From contig NZ_JACSGT010000001.1 of the NCBI RefSeq assembly GCF_021504595.1, positions 2,170,001 to 2,234,000 on the forward strand: a stretch of DNA of 64,000 nt, given 5' to 3'. This stretch comes from Chryseobacterium indicum. GTDB taxonomy: Bacteria > Bacteroidota > Bacteroidia > Flavobacteriales > Weeksellaceae. Shown one piece after another: positions 11,135 to 18,810 of the stretch. The translations under genes and the position numbers were made by a program. Below the pieces are notes generated by a model. That model was given only the letters and a program-made list of their open reading frames with translations, was not told the DNA's origin and did not search any database. Within the stretch, counting starts at the first letter, position 1. Each line of letters begins with the position of its first letter.

Positions 11135-12067
11135 TTATATTTTTGACTTCAAAAACCAGTCTTTATGCTTATTAAGATCAACAAAAGTCCAAGCCAATAT
11201 CCTGCTGATTTTCTGTCCCTGAGCCATTTCGATAATCCTGAAATCGACTGCTTCTATTTTCTTTAAAAAGAATGTTAATTTACTGAGGTTCTCTTTTTTG
11301 GAAACAAGACAAGTAAACCATAAAACCTGAGATGAGTAGAGTGCACTTTCGTGAATCATTTTTGTAATGAATGCCAGTTCTCCGCCTTCACACCATAATT
11401 CCGACTGTTGTCCTCCGAAGTTCAGTAATGGCTTTTTAATCGTAGATTTTTTGAGATTTTTTGTCTTTCTGAAATTCCCTTTCATGGCAGATTCTTCGGA
11501 ATCATGAAAAGGCGGATTGCACATCGAAAATGCAAAACGATCTTCTTTATCAATAATATTTTTGAAAATATGTTCAGGTTCCGGCTGTTTTTTCAGATGT
11601 ATGAAAGGGAGTAAATCCGGATTCTGACTTAAAATATATTCCGCATTTTTCAGGGAATTGTTGTTAATATCAGTTCCAAGCATTTTCCATCCGTAAGAAC
11701 GATGTGCAATTAAAGGATAGACAAGATTTGCTCCTGTTCCGATATCCAGTCCTTTAACATCAGAATTCTGAGGATTTTTTTCGGCGATTAAATCGGCAAT
11801 ATAATGGATATAATCTGCTCTTCCGGGAATCGGCGGACAAAGATTACCATCGGGAATATCCCAATCCTGAACCTTATAAAAGTGTAACAACAACGCTTTA
11901 TTCAGCAATTTTACAGCCTTAGGAAGACTGAAATTAATTGTTACACTTTGATAAGCGTTCACAAAAACATAGTGTTTAAGTTCCGGTACACAGGAAATCA
12001 GCTTTTCGAAATCATAAGGATCACGATGCAGATTTCTTGGGTGTAAAGCAGACTTTTCAGTCATCAA
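11135..12067 (-). CDS. rlmF: 23S rRNA (adenine1618-N6)-methyltransferase
   Basis: 310 residues, the usual RlmF length. The SAM-binding motif is GLDIGTGANLVYPLI and the N6-adenine methyltransferase catalytic motif is FSMCNPPFHDSEE. The N-terminal LHPRNLHRDPYDFEKL is typical of the family. It modifies A1618 of 23S rRNA in the cytoplasm. Two adjacent Met codons are available and the first is used here. It follows the cytochrome c gene directly (stop and start touch), so the three minus-strand genes 12663-11135 may form one transcript, although their functions are unrelated. Confidence 0.92.
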   Translation of the reverse strand: MMTEKSALHPRNLHRDPYDFEKLISCVPELKHYVFVNAYQSVTINFSLPKAVKLLNKALLLHFYKVQDWDIPDGNLCPPIPGRADYIHYIADLIAEKNPQNSDVKGLDIGTGANLVYPLIAHRSYGWKMLGTDINNNSLKNAEYILSQNPDLLPFIHLKKQPEPEHIFKNIIDKEDRFAFSMCNPPFHDSEESAMKGNFRKTKNLKKSTIKKPLLNFGGQQSELWCEGGELAFITKMIHESALYSSQVLWFTCLVSKKENLSKLTFFLKKIEAVDFRIIEMAQGQKISRILAWTFVDLNKHKDWFLKSKI

Positions 12068-12442
12068 TTATTTTTTCAGACTTAAAATATACTGTACCAT
12101 TTTTTTGGCATCTTCTTTCGATACCTGTGGATGTGGAGACATCGGAACGCCTCCCCAAACTCCGCTTCCGCCTTCTATAATCTTAGAAGCCAGCATTTCT
12201 GCATCCTTTTCAGAATACTTATCTGCTATTTCCTGATAAGAAGGTCCTATCATTCTTTCATTCACCGCATGACATCCGGAACAGTCCAGCGTTTCAATAA
12301 TTTTGTCGCCGGAAAGATTACTTTTCGCCGGTTCATTCATTGTTGTGGCTTCGGGAGAAGCCGCGTCAACAGGTGTATTTTCTTTTTTGGAACAGGAAAA
12401 CATCAGCATTGCCAGACATCCTGTCAAAAACAGATTTTTCAT
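12068..12442 (-). CDS. Small c-type cytochrome lipoprotein
   Basis: 124 residues. The lipoprotein signal peptide has a lipobox ending in CS (LAMLMFSCSKKE). A low-complexity linker of about 30 residues follows, then a single class I cytochrome c domain. This has the heme site CSGCH (residues about 53-57) and a likely distal Met in GGVPMSPHPQVS, close to cytochrome c551/552. It is probably a membrane-attached periplasmic electron carrier. Its start overlaps the stop of the upstream small lipoprotein by one base (TAATG). Confidence 0.88.
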   Translation of the reverse strand: MKNLFLTGCLAMLMFSCSKKENTPVDAASPEATTMNEPAKSNLSGDKIIETLDCSGCHAVNERMIGPSYQEIADKYSEKDAEMLASKIIEGGSGVWGGVPMSPHPQVSKEDAKKMVQYILSLKK

Positions 12443-12663
12443 TATTTTTTTGTAAGAGTATCTGCTTTAGCTTCTGTTGCAGGAAGAGATTCTGCGGCAT
12501 TTACTTTTGCTGCTTCAGTTTTTTTGGCAGTAGAATCCACCACCGTTGGAGCATCCGGCTCTGGCAACATTGTGTTGCTGTCCTGTAAGTCATGATTTGG
12601 CTTTTTAGAGCAGCTAGCTGCCAATAAACCACCGATAAACGCGATTGCTAATACTTTTTTCAT
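12442..12663 (-). CDS. Small putative lipoprotein
   Basis: 73 residues. The signal peptide ends in a lipobox (LLAASCSKKPNHD). A short polar Ala/Glu/Lys-rich tail without recognisable domain follows. It sits immediately upstream of, and overlaps by one base, the cytochrome c lipoprotein. Both tails are Lys/Ala/Glu/Thr-rich, which suggests a paired role or a common origin of the linker. Function unknown. Confidence 0.7.
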   Translation of the reverse strand: MKKVLAIAFIGGLLAASCSKKPNHDLQDSNTMLPEPDAPTVVDSTAKKTEAAKVNAAESLPATEAKADTLTKK

Positions 12664-12830
12664 TATTTTTCCTATAAAAATTTAGACAAAAATATAAAAA
12701 ATAAACTTTCAAGCTTATGATAAACCTCCATTTTTAAAGATATTTCATTAATTTTTTTCCGATAAAAGATTTTTCTGATTAATGAAAGCCATCAGTTTTC
12801 AGATTAAGTTTTTTTTAATTTCATAATTTT

Positions 12831-12864
12831 TTTGTTTTCATATTAAAAAAATTATATACATTTG
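12831..12864 (+). promoter_or_regulatory. Promoter of the trp operon
   Basis: Bacteroidota-type promoter: -33 TTTG at 12831-12834, 22-nt spacer, -7 TACATTTG (consensus TAnnTTTG) at 12857-12864. The predicted transcription start is near 12869-12871, just before the Trp-rich leader peptide. Confidence 0.65.
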
Positions 12865-12886
12865 TACTATGGTTAACAACAAAAAT

Positions 12887-12943
12887 ATGTGGTGGTGGCA
12901 TTCAAACTCTTCGTCGGGTCTGATGTTATTGTCATGTTGTTAA
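12887..12943 (+). CDS. trpL: trp operon leader peptide with three consecutive Trp codons
   Basis: Short ORF MWWWHSNSSSGLMLLSCC ending with TAA. Codons 2-4 are TGG TGG TGG (12890-12898). An in-frame ATG at 12869 would add MVNNKN, but it coincides with the predicted transcription start, so 12887 with an A-rich upstream stretch is preferred. It lies 39 bp upstream of an intrinsic terminator and 100 bp upstream of trpE, the classical layout of ribosome-mediated transcription attenuation. Three Trp codons in a row in a tiny ORF exactly here are very unlikely by chance. I know of no protein function expected for the peptide. Confidence 0.85.
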   Translation: MWWWHSNSSSGLMLLSCC

Positions 12944-12981
12944 TGCTAAACAACCAACAGAAATAATTTATAACAAATAAT

Positions 12982-13017
12982 AAAGACTTTGACGGAATCC
13001 GTTGAAGTCTTTTTTTT
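12982..13017 (+). terminator. trp attenuator terminator
   Basis: 14-bp stem AAAGACTTTGACGG/CCGTTGAAGTCTTT with two G-U pairs and an AAT loop, followed by eight T residues, ending 28 bp before trpE. A competing pairing is possible between CTTCGTCGG inside the leader ORF (12909-12917) and CCGTTGAAG of the 3' stem arm (12999-13007), with 7 Watson-Crick pairs and one G-U of 9. This could be the antiterminator. A small hairpin (12936-12941 with 12949-12954) overlaps the leader stop codon. Confidence 0.85.
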
Positions 13018-13045
13018 GTTTCATCCCTTTTAAAATTCAACTGCA

Positions 13046-14473
13046 ATGTTCAGTAAAAAGATAAAAATAAAAACCGTTTCCAAAAAAACACTCGGAGATC
13101 TTCAGACTCCGATGAATATCTATCTGCAGATTCGCGACAAATTCAGAGATACCATTCTTCTGGAAAGTTCAGATTCTAAAAATATTGATAATAACTTCTC
13201 TTTCATTGCCATCAATGCGATTGCCGGAATTGAAATTAAAAATTTAAATGATTTTGAAATAAAGCTTCCGGGACAGGAACCTGTAAAACAATTTATCATT
13301 GAAAATAAAATTGAAGATGTTTTTCAGAATTTCTCAGATCTTTTCGAATGCGAAAAAACGGCAGATCCTATAGAACAGACGGCACAAAGCCTTTTCGGAT
13401 ATACCAGTTTTGAGGCGGTTCAGTTTTTTGAGAATATTCAGTTCAAAGCACAGAGTCCCGAAGTTGAAATCCCGATTCTTCGTTACCGATTATATCAATA
13501 TGTTATTGCCATCAATCATTACAATGATGAAATGCATATTATTGAAAATCAGATGGAAGGTGTAAAATCTGAATTTTACCTGCTGGAAAGCTTAATCAAG
13601 AATCTGAATTCCGTAATTTATCCTTTCGAAAAAGAAGGAGCAGAAACTTCTAATATTACGGATGAAGAATATATCGAACTCGTAAAAACAGCCCAGAAAC
13701 ACTGCATGAGAGGCGATGTTTTCCAATTGGTTTTAAGCAGAAGATTTCAGCAGAAATTTAAAGGAGATGAATTCAATGTGTACCGTGCATTAAGAAACAT
13801 CAATCCTTCCCCTTATTTATTCTTCTTCGATTATGGCAATTACAAACTCTTCGGTTCAAGCCCTGAAAGCCAGTTAATCATCAAAAACAACAAAGCCGTT
13901 ATTCATCCGATTGCCGGAACATTCAAACGAACAGGACATTTTGAAACTGATCTCCAGTCTATCGAAACTTTAAAAAACGATGAAAAAGAAAATGCAGAAC
14001 ACACCATGCTTGTGGATCTCGCAAGAAATGATCTTGGAAAACTCGGAAAAAACGTAACGGTAACCAAATTAAAGGAAATACAGCTTTTCTCCCACGTTAT
14101 ACACATGGTAAGCGAAGTGACAGCGGATCTGCAGGAAAATGTAAATCCTTTCGAAATGGTGGCAACAACTTTTCCGCAGGGAACTTTAAGCGGAGCCCCG
14201 AAACACAGAGCGTTGCAGTTAATTAACCAGTATGAAAAAGATTCCAGAGGATATTATGGCGGATGCATCGGAATGATTGGCTTGAACGGAGACTGCAATC
14301 AGGCAATTATGATCCGTACTTTTTTAAGCAAAAACAATACGCTGTATTATCAGGCAGGAGCCGGACTTGTAGCAAAATCCAACCCCGAAAGTGAACTTCA
14401 GGAAGTAAACAATAAACTGAATGCCCTGAAAAAAGCAGTGGAAAAAGCGGAGAAATTAGTCGAAAATTATTAA
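13046..14473 (+). CDS. trpE: Anthranilate synthase component I
   Basis: 475 residues. It converts chorismate to anthranilate with ammonia from TrpG, the first step of Trp synthesis. The N-terminal LLESS motif (residues about 38-42) is the Trp feedback-binding element. The C-terminal chorismate-binding domain shows PIAGTFKRTG, GTLSGAPKHRAL and GAGLVAKSNPESEL. It lies directly downstream of the leader peptide and terminator, so expression is probably controlled by attenuation as well as feedback inhibition. trpG follows after 10 bp. Confidence 0.96.
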   Translation: MFSKKIKIKTVSKKTLGDLQTPMNIYLQIRDKFRDTILLESSDSKNIDNNFSFIAINAIAGIEIKNLNDFEIKLPGQEPVKQFIIENKIEDVFQNFSDLFECEKTADPIEQTAQSLFGYTSFEAVQFFENIQFKAQSPEVEIPILRYRLYQYVIAINHYNDEMHIIENQMEGVKSEFYLLESLIKNLNSVIYPFEKEGAETSNITDEEYIELVKTAQKHCMRGDVFQLVLSRRFQQKFKGDEFNVYRALRNINPSPYLFFFDYGNYKLFGSSPESQLIIKNNKAVIHPIAGTFKRTGHFETDLQSIETLKNDEKENAEHTMLVDLARNDLGKLGKNVTVTKLKEIQLFSHVIHMVSEVTADLQENVNPFEMVATTFPQGTLSGAPKHRALQLINQYEKDSRGYYGGCIGMIGLNGDCNQAIMIRTFLSKNNTLYYQAGAGLVAKSNPESELQEVNNKLNALKKAVEKAEKLVENY

Positions 14474-14483
14474 AATCAAAAAA

Positions 14484-15074
14484 ATGAGCAATACTATAAA
14501 ACAAACCAAAGTTCTCGTCTTCGATAACTACGACAGCTTTACCTACAATCTGGTTCAGATTATCGAAAGAGTTTTGGATACCAAAGTGGATGTGGTAAAG
14601 AATGACCAGATCAGTCTGGAAGAAATCGATCAGTACGATAAAATAGTACTTTCACCCGGTCCCGGAATTCCGGAAGAAGCAGGAATTTTACTGGATCTGA
14701 TTAAGGAATACGCTCCTACAAAAAGCATTTTAGGCGTTTGCCTCGGTCAGCAGGCAATTGCAGAAGCTTTTGGAGGAAGTTTAACCAATCTTTCCGAAAT
14801 TTTTCATGGAGTGGCAACTTCCGCAGATTTCGTAAAAGAAGACACCAAAATTTTTAAAAATCTATCCAGCGGAATTGAAGTCGGAAGATACCATAGCTGG
14901 GTTGTTAACCGCGAAGATTTACCGGAAGAACTGGAAATTACCGCAGTAGACAAAGATGGAATGATTATGGCGTTACAGCACAAAAAATATGATGTTCACG
15001 GCGTACAGTTTCATCCGGAAAGCATTCTTACTCCGCAGGGAGAAATTATTATTAAAAACTTTCTACTCAATTGA
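14484..15074 (+). CDS. trpG: Anthranilate synthase component II, glutamine amidotransferase
   Basis: 196 residues, a class I glutamine amidotransferase that supplies ammonia to TrpE. FDNYDSFTYNLVQ is at the N-terminus, the nucleophile Cys is in LGVCLGQQAIAEAFGG, and the His/Glu pair is in VQFHPESILTPQG. A single domain, not fused to TrpD. It may also serve p-aminobenzoate synthesis, as no separate pabA is seen here. Confidence 0.95.
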   Translation: MSNTIKQTKVLVFDNYDSFTYNLVQIIERVLDTKVDVVKNDQISLEEIDQYDKIVLSPGPGIPEEAGILLDLIKEYAPTKSILGVCLGQQAIAEAFGGSLTNLSEIFHGVATSADFVKEDTKIFKNLSSGIEVGRYHSWVVNREDLPEELEITAVDKDGMIMALQHKKYDVHGVQFHPESILTPQGEIIIKNFLLN

Positions 15075-15112
15075 AAACAGCACAAATTCCCTCAACCATA
15101 AAACCTCCACAA

Positions 15113-16099
15113 ATGAAAGAGATCCTGCAATACCTTTTTAATCATCATACCTTGTCCAAATCTGAGGCAAAGGCGATTATGATTGAGATTGCCCAGAATA
15201 AATTCAATGCAACCGAAGTTACGGCTTTTATAAGTGTTTTCCTGATGCGAAATATCACGCTTAAAGAGCTCGAAGGCTTTCGTGAAGCCCTTCTGCAAAT
15301 GGCAGTTCCCGTAAACATAGATTCCGGAGATGCCATTGATATTGTAGGAACGGGCGGTGACGGAAAAAACACCATCAATATCTCAACTTTAGCAAGTTTT
15401 GTAGTTGCAGGAGCGGGACAGAAAGTAACGAAACACGGAAATTACGGAGCTTCCACCATCACCGGATCATCCAATGTACTGGAAGAACTGGGCTATGAAT
15501 TCAAAAACAGTTCGGAAAGACTGCAGGAAGATCTTGAAAAAGCCAACATCTGCTTTTTACATGCACCCTATTTTCATCCGGCACTTCAATCGGTTGGTGC
15601 GCTGCGAAGAGCTTTAGGTCTAAGAACTTTTTTCAACCTTCTCGGTCCGCTTGTGAATCCTGCAAAACCTCAGTTTTCCATGATCGGCGTTTACAATCTG
15701 GAAATTGCCAGAATTTACCAGTATTTATTGCAGAAGGACAACCGTGATTTTATCCTTGTTCATGGGATGGACGGCTACGACGAGATCAGCCTTACCCACG
15801 ACAGTAAAATTATTACCAAAAAAGGAGAAGAAGTCTATTCCACAGAAGATCTTGGTTTTGATTCTATCACGCATGAAAGCATAAAAGCAGGCGAAACACC
15901 TCAGGAAACGGCAAAAATTTTCAGAAATATTCTTCAGGGAAAAGGAACGGAGCAACAGAATTCAGTCGTATTGGCAAATGCAGCGGTTGCCCTTTATCAC
16001 ACCGATAAATTCGGAAGCTATGAAGATTGCCTTTTGATGGCGAAAGAAAGTTTACATGGAGGAAAAGCATTAAGAAGTCTGCAACTTCTTTTAGAATAA
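15113..16099 (+). CDS. trpD: Anthranilate phosphoribosyltransferase
   Basis: Transfers phosphoribose from PRPP to anthranilate. The PRPP-binding loop is GTGGDGKNTINIST, and KHGNYGAST and LGLRTFFNLLGPLVNP are family motifs. The frame is open from a TTG at 15071 that overlaps the trpG stop. However, the family N-terminus MKEILQYLFNHHTLSKSEA starts at ATG 15113, which gives 328 residues, the normal length. Starting at the TTG would add 14 residues but preserve coupling to trpG, so this remains an alternative. Confidence 0.93.
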   Translation: MKEILQYLFNHHTLSKSEAKAIMIEIAQNKFNATEVTAFISVFLMRNITLKELEGFREALLQMAVPVNIDSGDAIDIVGTGGDGKNTINISTLASFVVAGAGQKVTKHGNYGASTITGSSNVLEELGYEFKNSSERLQEDLEKANICFLHAPYFHPALQSVGALRRALGLRTFFNLLGPLVNPAKPQFSMIGVYNLEIARIYQYLLQKDNRDFILVHGMDGYDEISLTHDSKIITKKGEEVYSTEDLGFDSITHESIKAGETPQETAKIFRNILQGKGTEQQNSVVLANAAVALYHTDKFGSYEDCLLMAKESLHGGKALRSLQLLLE

Positions 16100-16116
16100 T
16101 ACTTTTTCACTTCATT

Positions 16117-16153
16117 TGTCATTCAGAGCGAAACGCAGTGAAGTGAAGAATCT
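16117..16153 (+). repeat. Left inverted repeat of the GIY-YIG cassette
   Basis: 37-bp sequence beginning TGTCATTCAGAGCG and ending GTGAAGAATCT. It is matched in inverse orientation at 16485-16521 (28 of 37 positions identical). It lies 15 bp before the GIY-YIG start codon. Solo relatives occur at 29168 and near 54192. Confidence 0.75.
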
Positions 16154-16168
16154 ATAAAAACACAGAAT

Positions 16169-16480
16169 ATGCTGAAAACTTTAGGTATACATAACTATTA
16201 TGTTTATCTATTAACAAACTATAATAAGTCTGTTTTGTATGTAGGTGTAACGAATAATTTAAAAATCAGATTACATCAGCATAAAAACCCAAAGACGGAA
16301 GACAAAGTTCATTTTACCTCTAAGTACAAATGCTTTTATTTAGTTTATTATGAACATTTTCAGGATATTGAGCAGGCAATTTTAAGAGAAAAACAAATTA
16401 AGGGATATTCCAGAATGAAAAAGGATAAATTAATAGATGATTTTAATCCTGATTGGAATTTCTTAAATGAAACCATTTAA
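16169..16480 (+). CDS. Single-domain GIY-YIG endonuclease
   Basis: 103 residues consisting almost only of a GIY-YIG nuclease domain. The motif appears as YYVYLLTNYNKSVLYVGVT (residues 10-28). The catalytic Arg is probably in NLKIRLHQHK, and the metal-binding Glu in ILREKQIKGYSRMKK. This UvrC-like mini-nuclease family is abundant in Flavobacteriia. It sits between trpD and trpC, has nothing to do with Trp synthesis, and is bounded by a pair of inverted repeats. It looks like an inserted repeat-nuclease cassette. The domain is certain, the biological role unknown. Confidence 0.9.
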   Translation: MLKTLGIHNYYVYLLTNYNKSVLYVGVTNNLKIRLHQHKNPKTEDKVHFTSKYKCFYLVYYEHFQDIEQAILREKQIKGYSRMKKDKLIDDFNPDWNFLNETI

Positions 16481-16484
16481 AAAC

Positions 16485-16521
16485 AGATTTCTCACTTCAT
16501 TTCATTCCGTTCGAAATGACA
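16485..16521 (-). repeat. Right inverted repeat of the GIY-YIG cassette
   Basis: Reverse-complement partner of 16117-16153, starting 5 bp after the GIY-YIG stop codon. It ends in TGACA close to trpC and supplies two spurious in-frame ATG codons upstream of the real trpC start. Confidence 0.75.
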
Positions 16522-16545
16522 ATGAATAGTAAATTAAAAAGAAAG

Positions 16546-17325
16546 ATGAATATTTTAGATAAAATCATACAAAGAAAAAAAGAAGAGGTTTCCTTCTCGA
16601 AATCGAATACTTCAGTCTCAGCATTGAAGGAATCTGAATTTTTCGGAAGAGAAAATTTTTCACTCAAAGAAAGCTTAAAAAAGAGAAGCGGAATCATTGC
16701 CGAATTCAAAAGACAGTCACCCTCCAAAGGAATTATTAATGATACCGTTTCACCTTTAGAAGTTGTTTCCGCATATGAAAAGCTCGGGGCGAGCGGAATT
16801 TCTGTTTTAACGGATCGTGATTTTTTCGGAGGAAGTTCTGAGGATATTCTGAATGTAAGAAATTCTGTAAATACTCCGATTTTGCGAAAAGATTTCATGA
16901 TTGATGAATATCAGTTTTATGAAGCCAAAAGCATAGGTGCAGATGTTATTTTATTGATTGCAGCCTGTCTTTCACCGCAGCAGGTTTCAGAATTTACAGA
17001 ACTTTCTCACGAGTTGGGATTGGAAGTCTTACTGGAAATCCATACCGAAGAAGAATTGAAACACATCCACAAAAACATTGATCTTGTGGGAATTAACAAC
17101 AGAAACTTGAAAGATTTCAAAGTGGATCTGCAACATTCGGTTACTTTGAAAAATCAGCTTCCGAAAGAAATTCTGTCTGTTGCCGAAAGCGGAATCTACA
17201 ACGAAGAAGATTTCAGATACTTAAAAAATGAAGGTTTCGACGGATTTCTGATGGGCGAATATTTTATGAAACATGAAGATCCCGGAAAAAAATTAGCTGA
17301 ATTTATTTCAAATACAGGAATTTAA
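16546..17325 (+). CDS. trpC: Indole-3-glycerol phosphate synthase
   Basis: TIM-barrel enzyme that closes the indole ring from CdRP. Motifs are IIAEFKRQSPSKG, VLTDRDFFGGS, LRKDFMIDEYQ, GINNRNLKDFKVD and VAESGIYNEED. The start MNILDKIIQRKKEEV at 16546 fits the family and gives 259 residues. In-frame ATGs at 16516 and 16522 lie in or beside the GIY-YIG repeat and are rejected. trpF follows after 9 bp as a separate gene. Confidence 0.95.
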   Translation: MNILDKIIQRKKEEVSFSKSNTSVSALKESEFFGRENFSLKESLKKRSGIIAEFKRQSPSKGIINDTVSPLEVVSAYEKLGASGISVLTDRDFFGGSSEDILNVRNSVNTPILRKDFMIDEYQFYEAKSIGADVILLIAACLSPQQVSEFTELSHELGLEVLLEIHTEEELKHIHKNIDLVGINNRNLKDFKVDLQHSVTLKNQLPKEILSVAESGIYNEEDFRYLKNEGFDGFLMGEYFMKHEDPGKKLAEFISNTGI

Positions 17326-17334
17326 AAATCAGGT

Positions 17335-18009
17335 ATGAAATCAACAGACAAAAATCTATTGACGAATAAAACCGCACCGAAGCTAAAAGTCTGCGGATTA
17401 ACCCAATCTGATCAGATTCCGAAGTTAATATCTTTACAGACAGACTTTCTTGGTTTTATCTTTTATGAAAAATCGCTCAGGTATGTTTTGAAGCATTTGA
17501 GTCTTCAACAAATTTCAGCAATTGAACATTCCGGAAAAGTCGGTGTTTTTGTGAATGAAAACCCAGAAAAGATAGTTGAAACAGCGGAAAAAGCAAAACT
17601 GAATTTCATACAGCTTCACGGCGATGAAGATGAAAATTTTATTACAGAATTAAGAAAAAAATTAAATTCTGAAATCAGAATCATCAAAGTAATCCGAATC
17701 GGAAACCAAAACTCTGAGGAACTTCAAAAAACAATCAATCAATATGCGCAAACAAACGATTATATTCTTTTCGACACCGATTCAAAATTATTTGGAGGAA
17801 CAGGAAAGACCTTCGACTGGAATTTATTAAACAACATTGAAATTCCCCTTCCCTATTTTTTAAGTGGCGGAATTTCAGAAGAAAATATAGAAAACATAAG
17901 CATTTTAAAACAAAAACCGTTTGCTCTGGACATCAATTCGAGGTTTGAAACAGAACCCGGAGTTAAAAACATCAGCCAAATAAAAATATTTAAAGAAAAA
18001 CTGATCTGA
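17335..18009 (+). CDS. trpF: Phosphoribosylanthranilate isomerase
   Basis: 224 residues. Catalytic Cys in LKVCGLTQ (residue about 21), IQLHGDED, and catalytic Asp in ILFDTDSKLFGGTG. It isomerises PRA to CdRP. The N-terminus carries about 17 extra residues before the conserved KVCG strand. No better start is visible. A repeat element of about 190 bp follows directly. Confidence 0.94.
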   Translation: MKSTDKNLLTNKTAPKLKVCGLTQSDQIPKLISLQTDFLGFIFYEKSLRYVLKHLSLQQISAIEHSGKVGVFVNENPEKIVETAEKAKLNFIQLHGDEDENFITELRKKLNSEIRIIKVIRIGNQNSEELQKTINQYAQTNDYILFDTDSKLFGGTGKTFDWNLLNNIEIPLPYFLSGGISEENIENISILKQKPFALDINSRFETEPGVKNISQIKIFKEKLI

Positions 18010-18030
18010 TCATCAATTAAAACACAAAAT

Positions 18031-18221
18031 TTGTTTAAACTCATTTTAAAATTAGCCGCAAAAGACAAAAGACTTTTTTGGATTTATTTAAAGTATTTCA
18101 AAAGTCTGCAAAGAAAAAAAATCTTTGATTTTTTTAAACTTATGTGCTCTTTTTTCCATTTAAGTAGTAAACTTAAACAACTAAAGTGTTTAAATCTTTT
18201 GTGGTAAAAAAGTTTAAACAA
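18031..18221. repeat. MITE-like element with terminal inverted repeats, copy A
   Basis: Left end TTGTTTAAACTCATTTTAAA followed by ATTAGCCGCAAAAG. Right end CTTTTGTGGTAAAAAAGTTT then AAACAA, its inverse. The interior (AAAGTCTGCAAAG, ATCTTTGATTTTTTTAAACT, GTGCTCTTTTTTCCATTTAA) is shared almost base for base with 26577-26778. It carries no ORF. It is inserted inside the trp operon between trpF and the unknown gene before trpB. Confidence 0.75.
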
Positions 18222-18246
18222 GCTTACAATAAAAAAACAAAAAACA

Positions 18247-18810
18247 TTGAAAAAATATTATTCGAGAAAACTGAAACTTTTAAAATTTAAGAAATTAAAT
18301 CTTGAAGAGATCGGAAAATCCGTTCACAGAGTCCTGTTTTCTCAAAAATTTGAAAATGAAAAAGTAGAAAGACTGCATGATTTTGTCTCTGAAAATGACA
18401 GCAATACAGAATATTGGTACATCGGAGGATTATTAAGTGATTTCATCGAAATCATTAAAAATTTCCACAAAGAAGATGTCGAATATTTCTTTAAAACCAT
18501 TCATTTCTGGGACAGCTATCATTTGGTGGTGATTGCCGATAAATTACTCGACAGCAACGTAAAAGCCGGTGTGAAATATGATTTCGGAATCGTTTACTGT
18601 AAAATTTTCTGCCTGTATGAGAAATTCGATTCTTATTATCTTGTTGATAATCTTGAAATTGCGATTACCATGTACAACTCGAAATTAGATTTAGATATTT
18701 TAATAGATTTAACTGCAAAACTGCATCTGCTGTATCAGAACAGACAGATCAGCAGACAGCAGTTTGATTATAACCTTTCACTGATAAATACATTACAAAA
18801 TGAATTATAG
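18247..18810 (+). CDS. Unknown protein encoded inside the trp operon
   Basis: 187 residues from a TTG start. There is no earlier ATG in frame, and none later until residue about 138. Soluble and rich in Lys, Leu, Phe, Tyr and Asp, with no signal peptide and no recognised motif ([20 protein letters not shown] at the start, [20 protein letters not shown] in the middle). It looks all-helical and repeat-like. The last 11 bp overlap the start of trpB, so translation is coupled to it. The close overlap suggests a conserved neighbour of trpB, but no role in Trp synthesis can be read from the sequence. The start is uncertain. Confidence 0.65.
   Translation: MKKYYSRKLKLLKFKKLNLEEIGKSVHRVLFSQKFENEKVERLHDFVSENDSNTEYWYIGGLLSDFIEIIKNFHKEDVEYFFKTIHFWDSYHLVVIADKLLDSNVKAGVKYDFGIVYCKIFCLYEKFDSYYLVDNLEIAITMYNSKLDLDILIDLTAKLHLLYQNRQISRQQFDYNLSLINTLQNEL

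Noticed and set aside
12131..12595. 154-codon plus-strand frame over the cytochrome c and small lipoprotein genes
   Set aside because: Shadow of two genes that both have lipobox signal peptides, one with a CxxCH site. The plus frame shows no motif.
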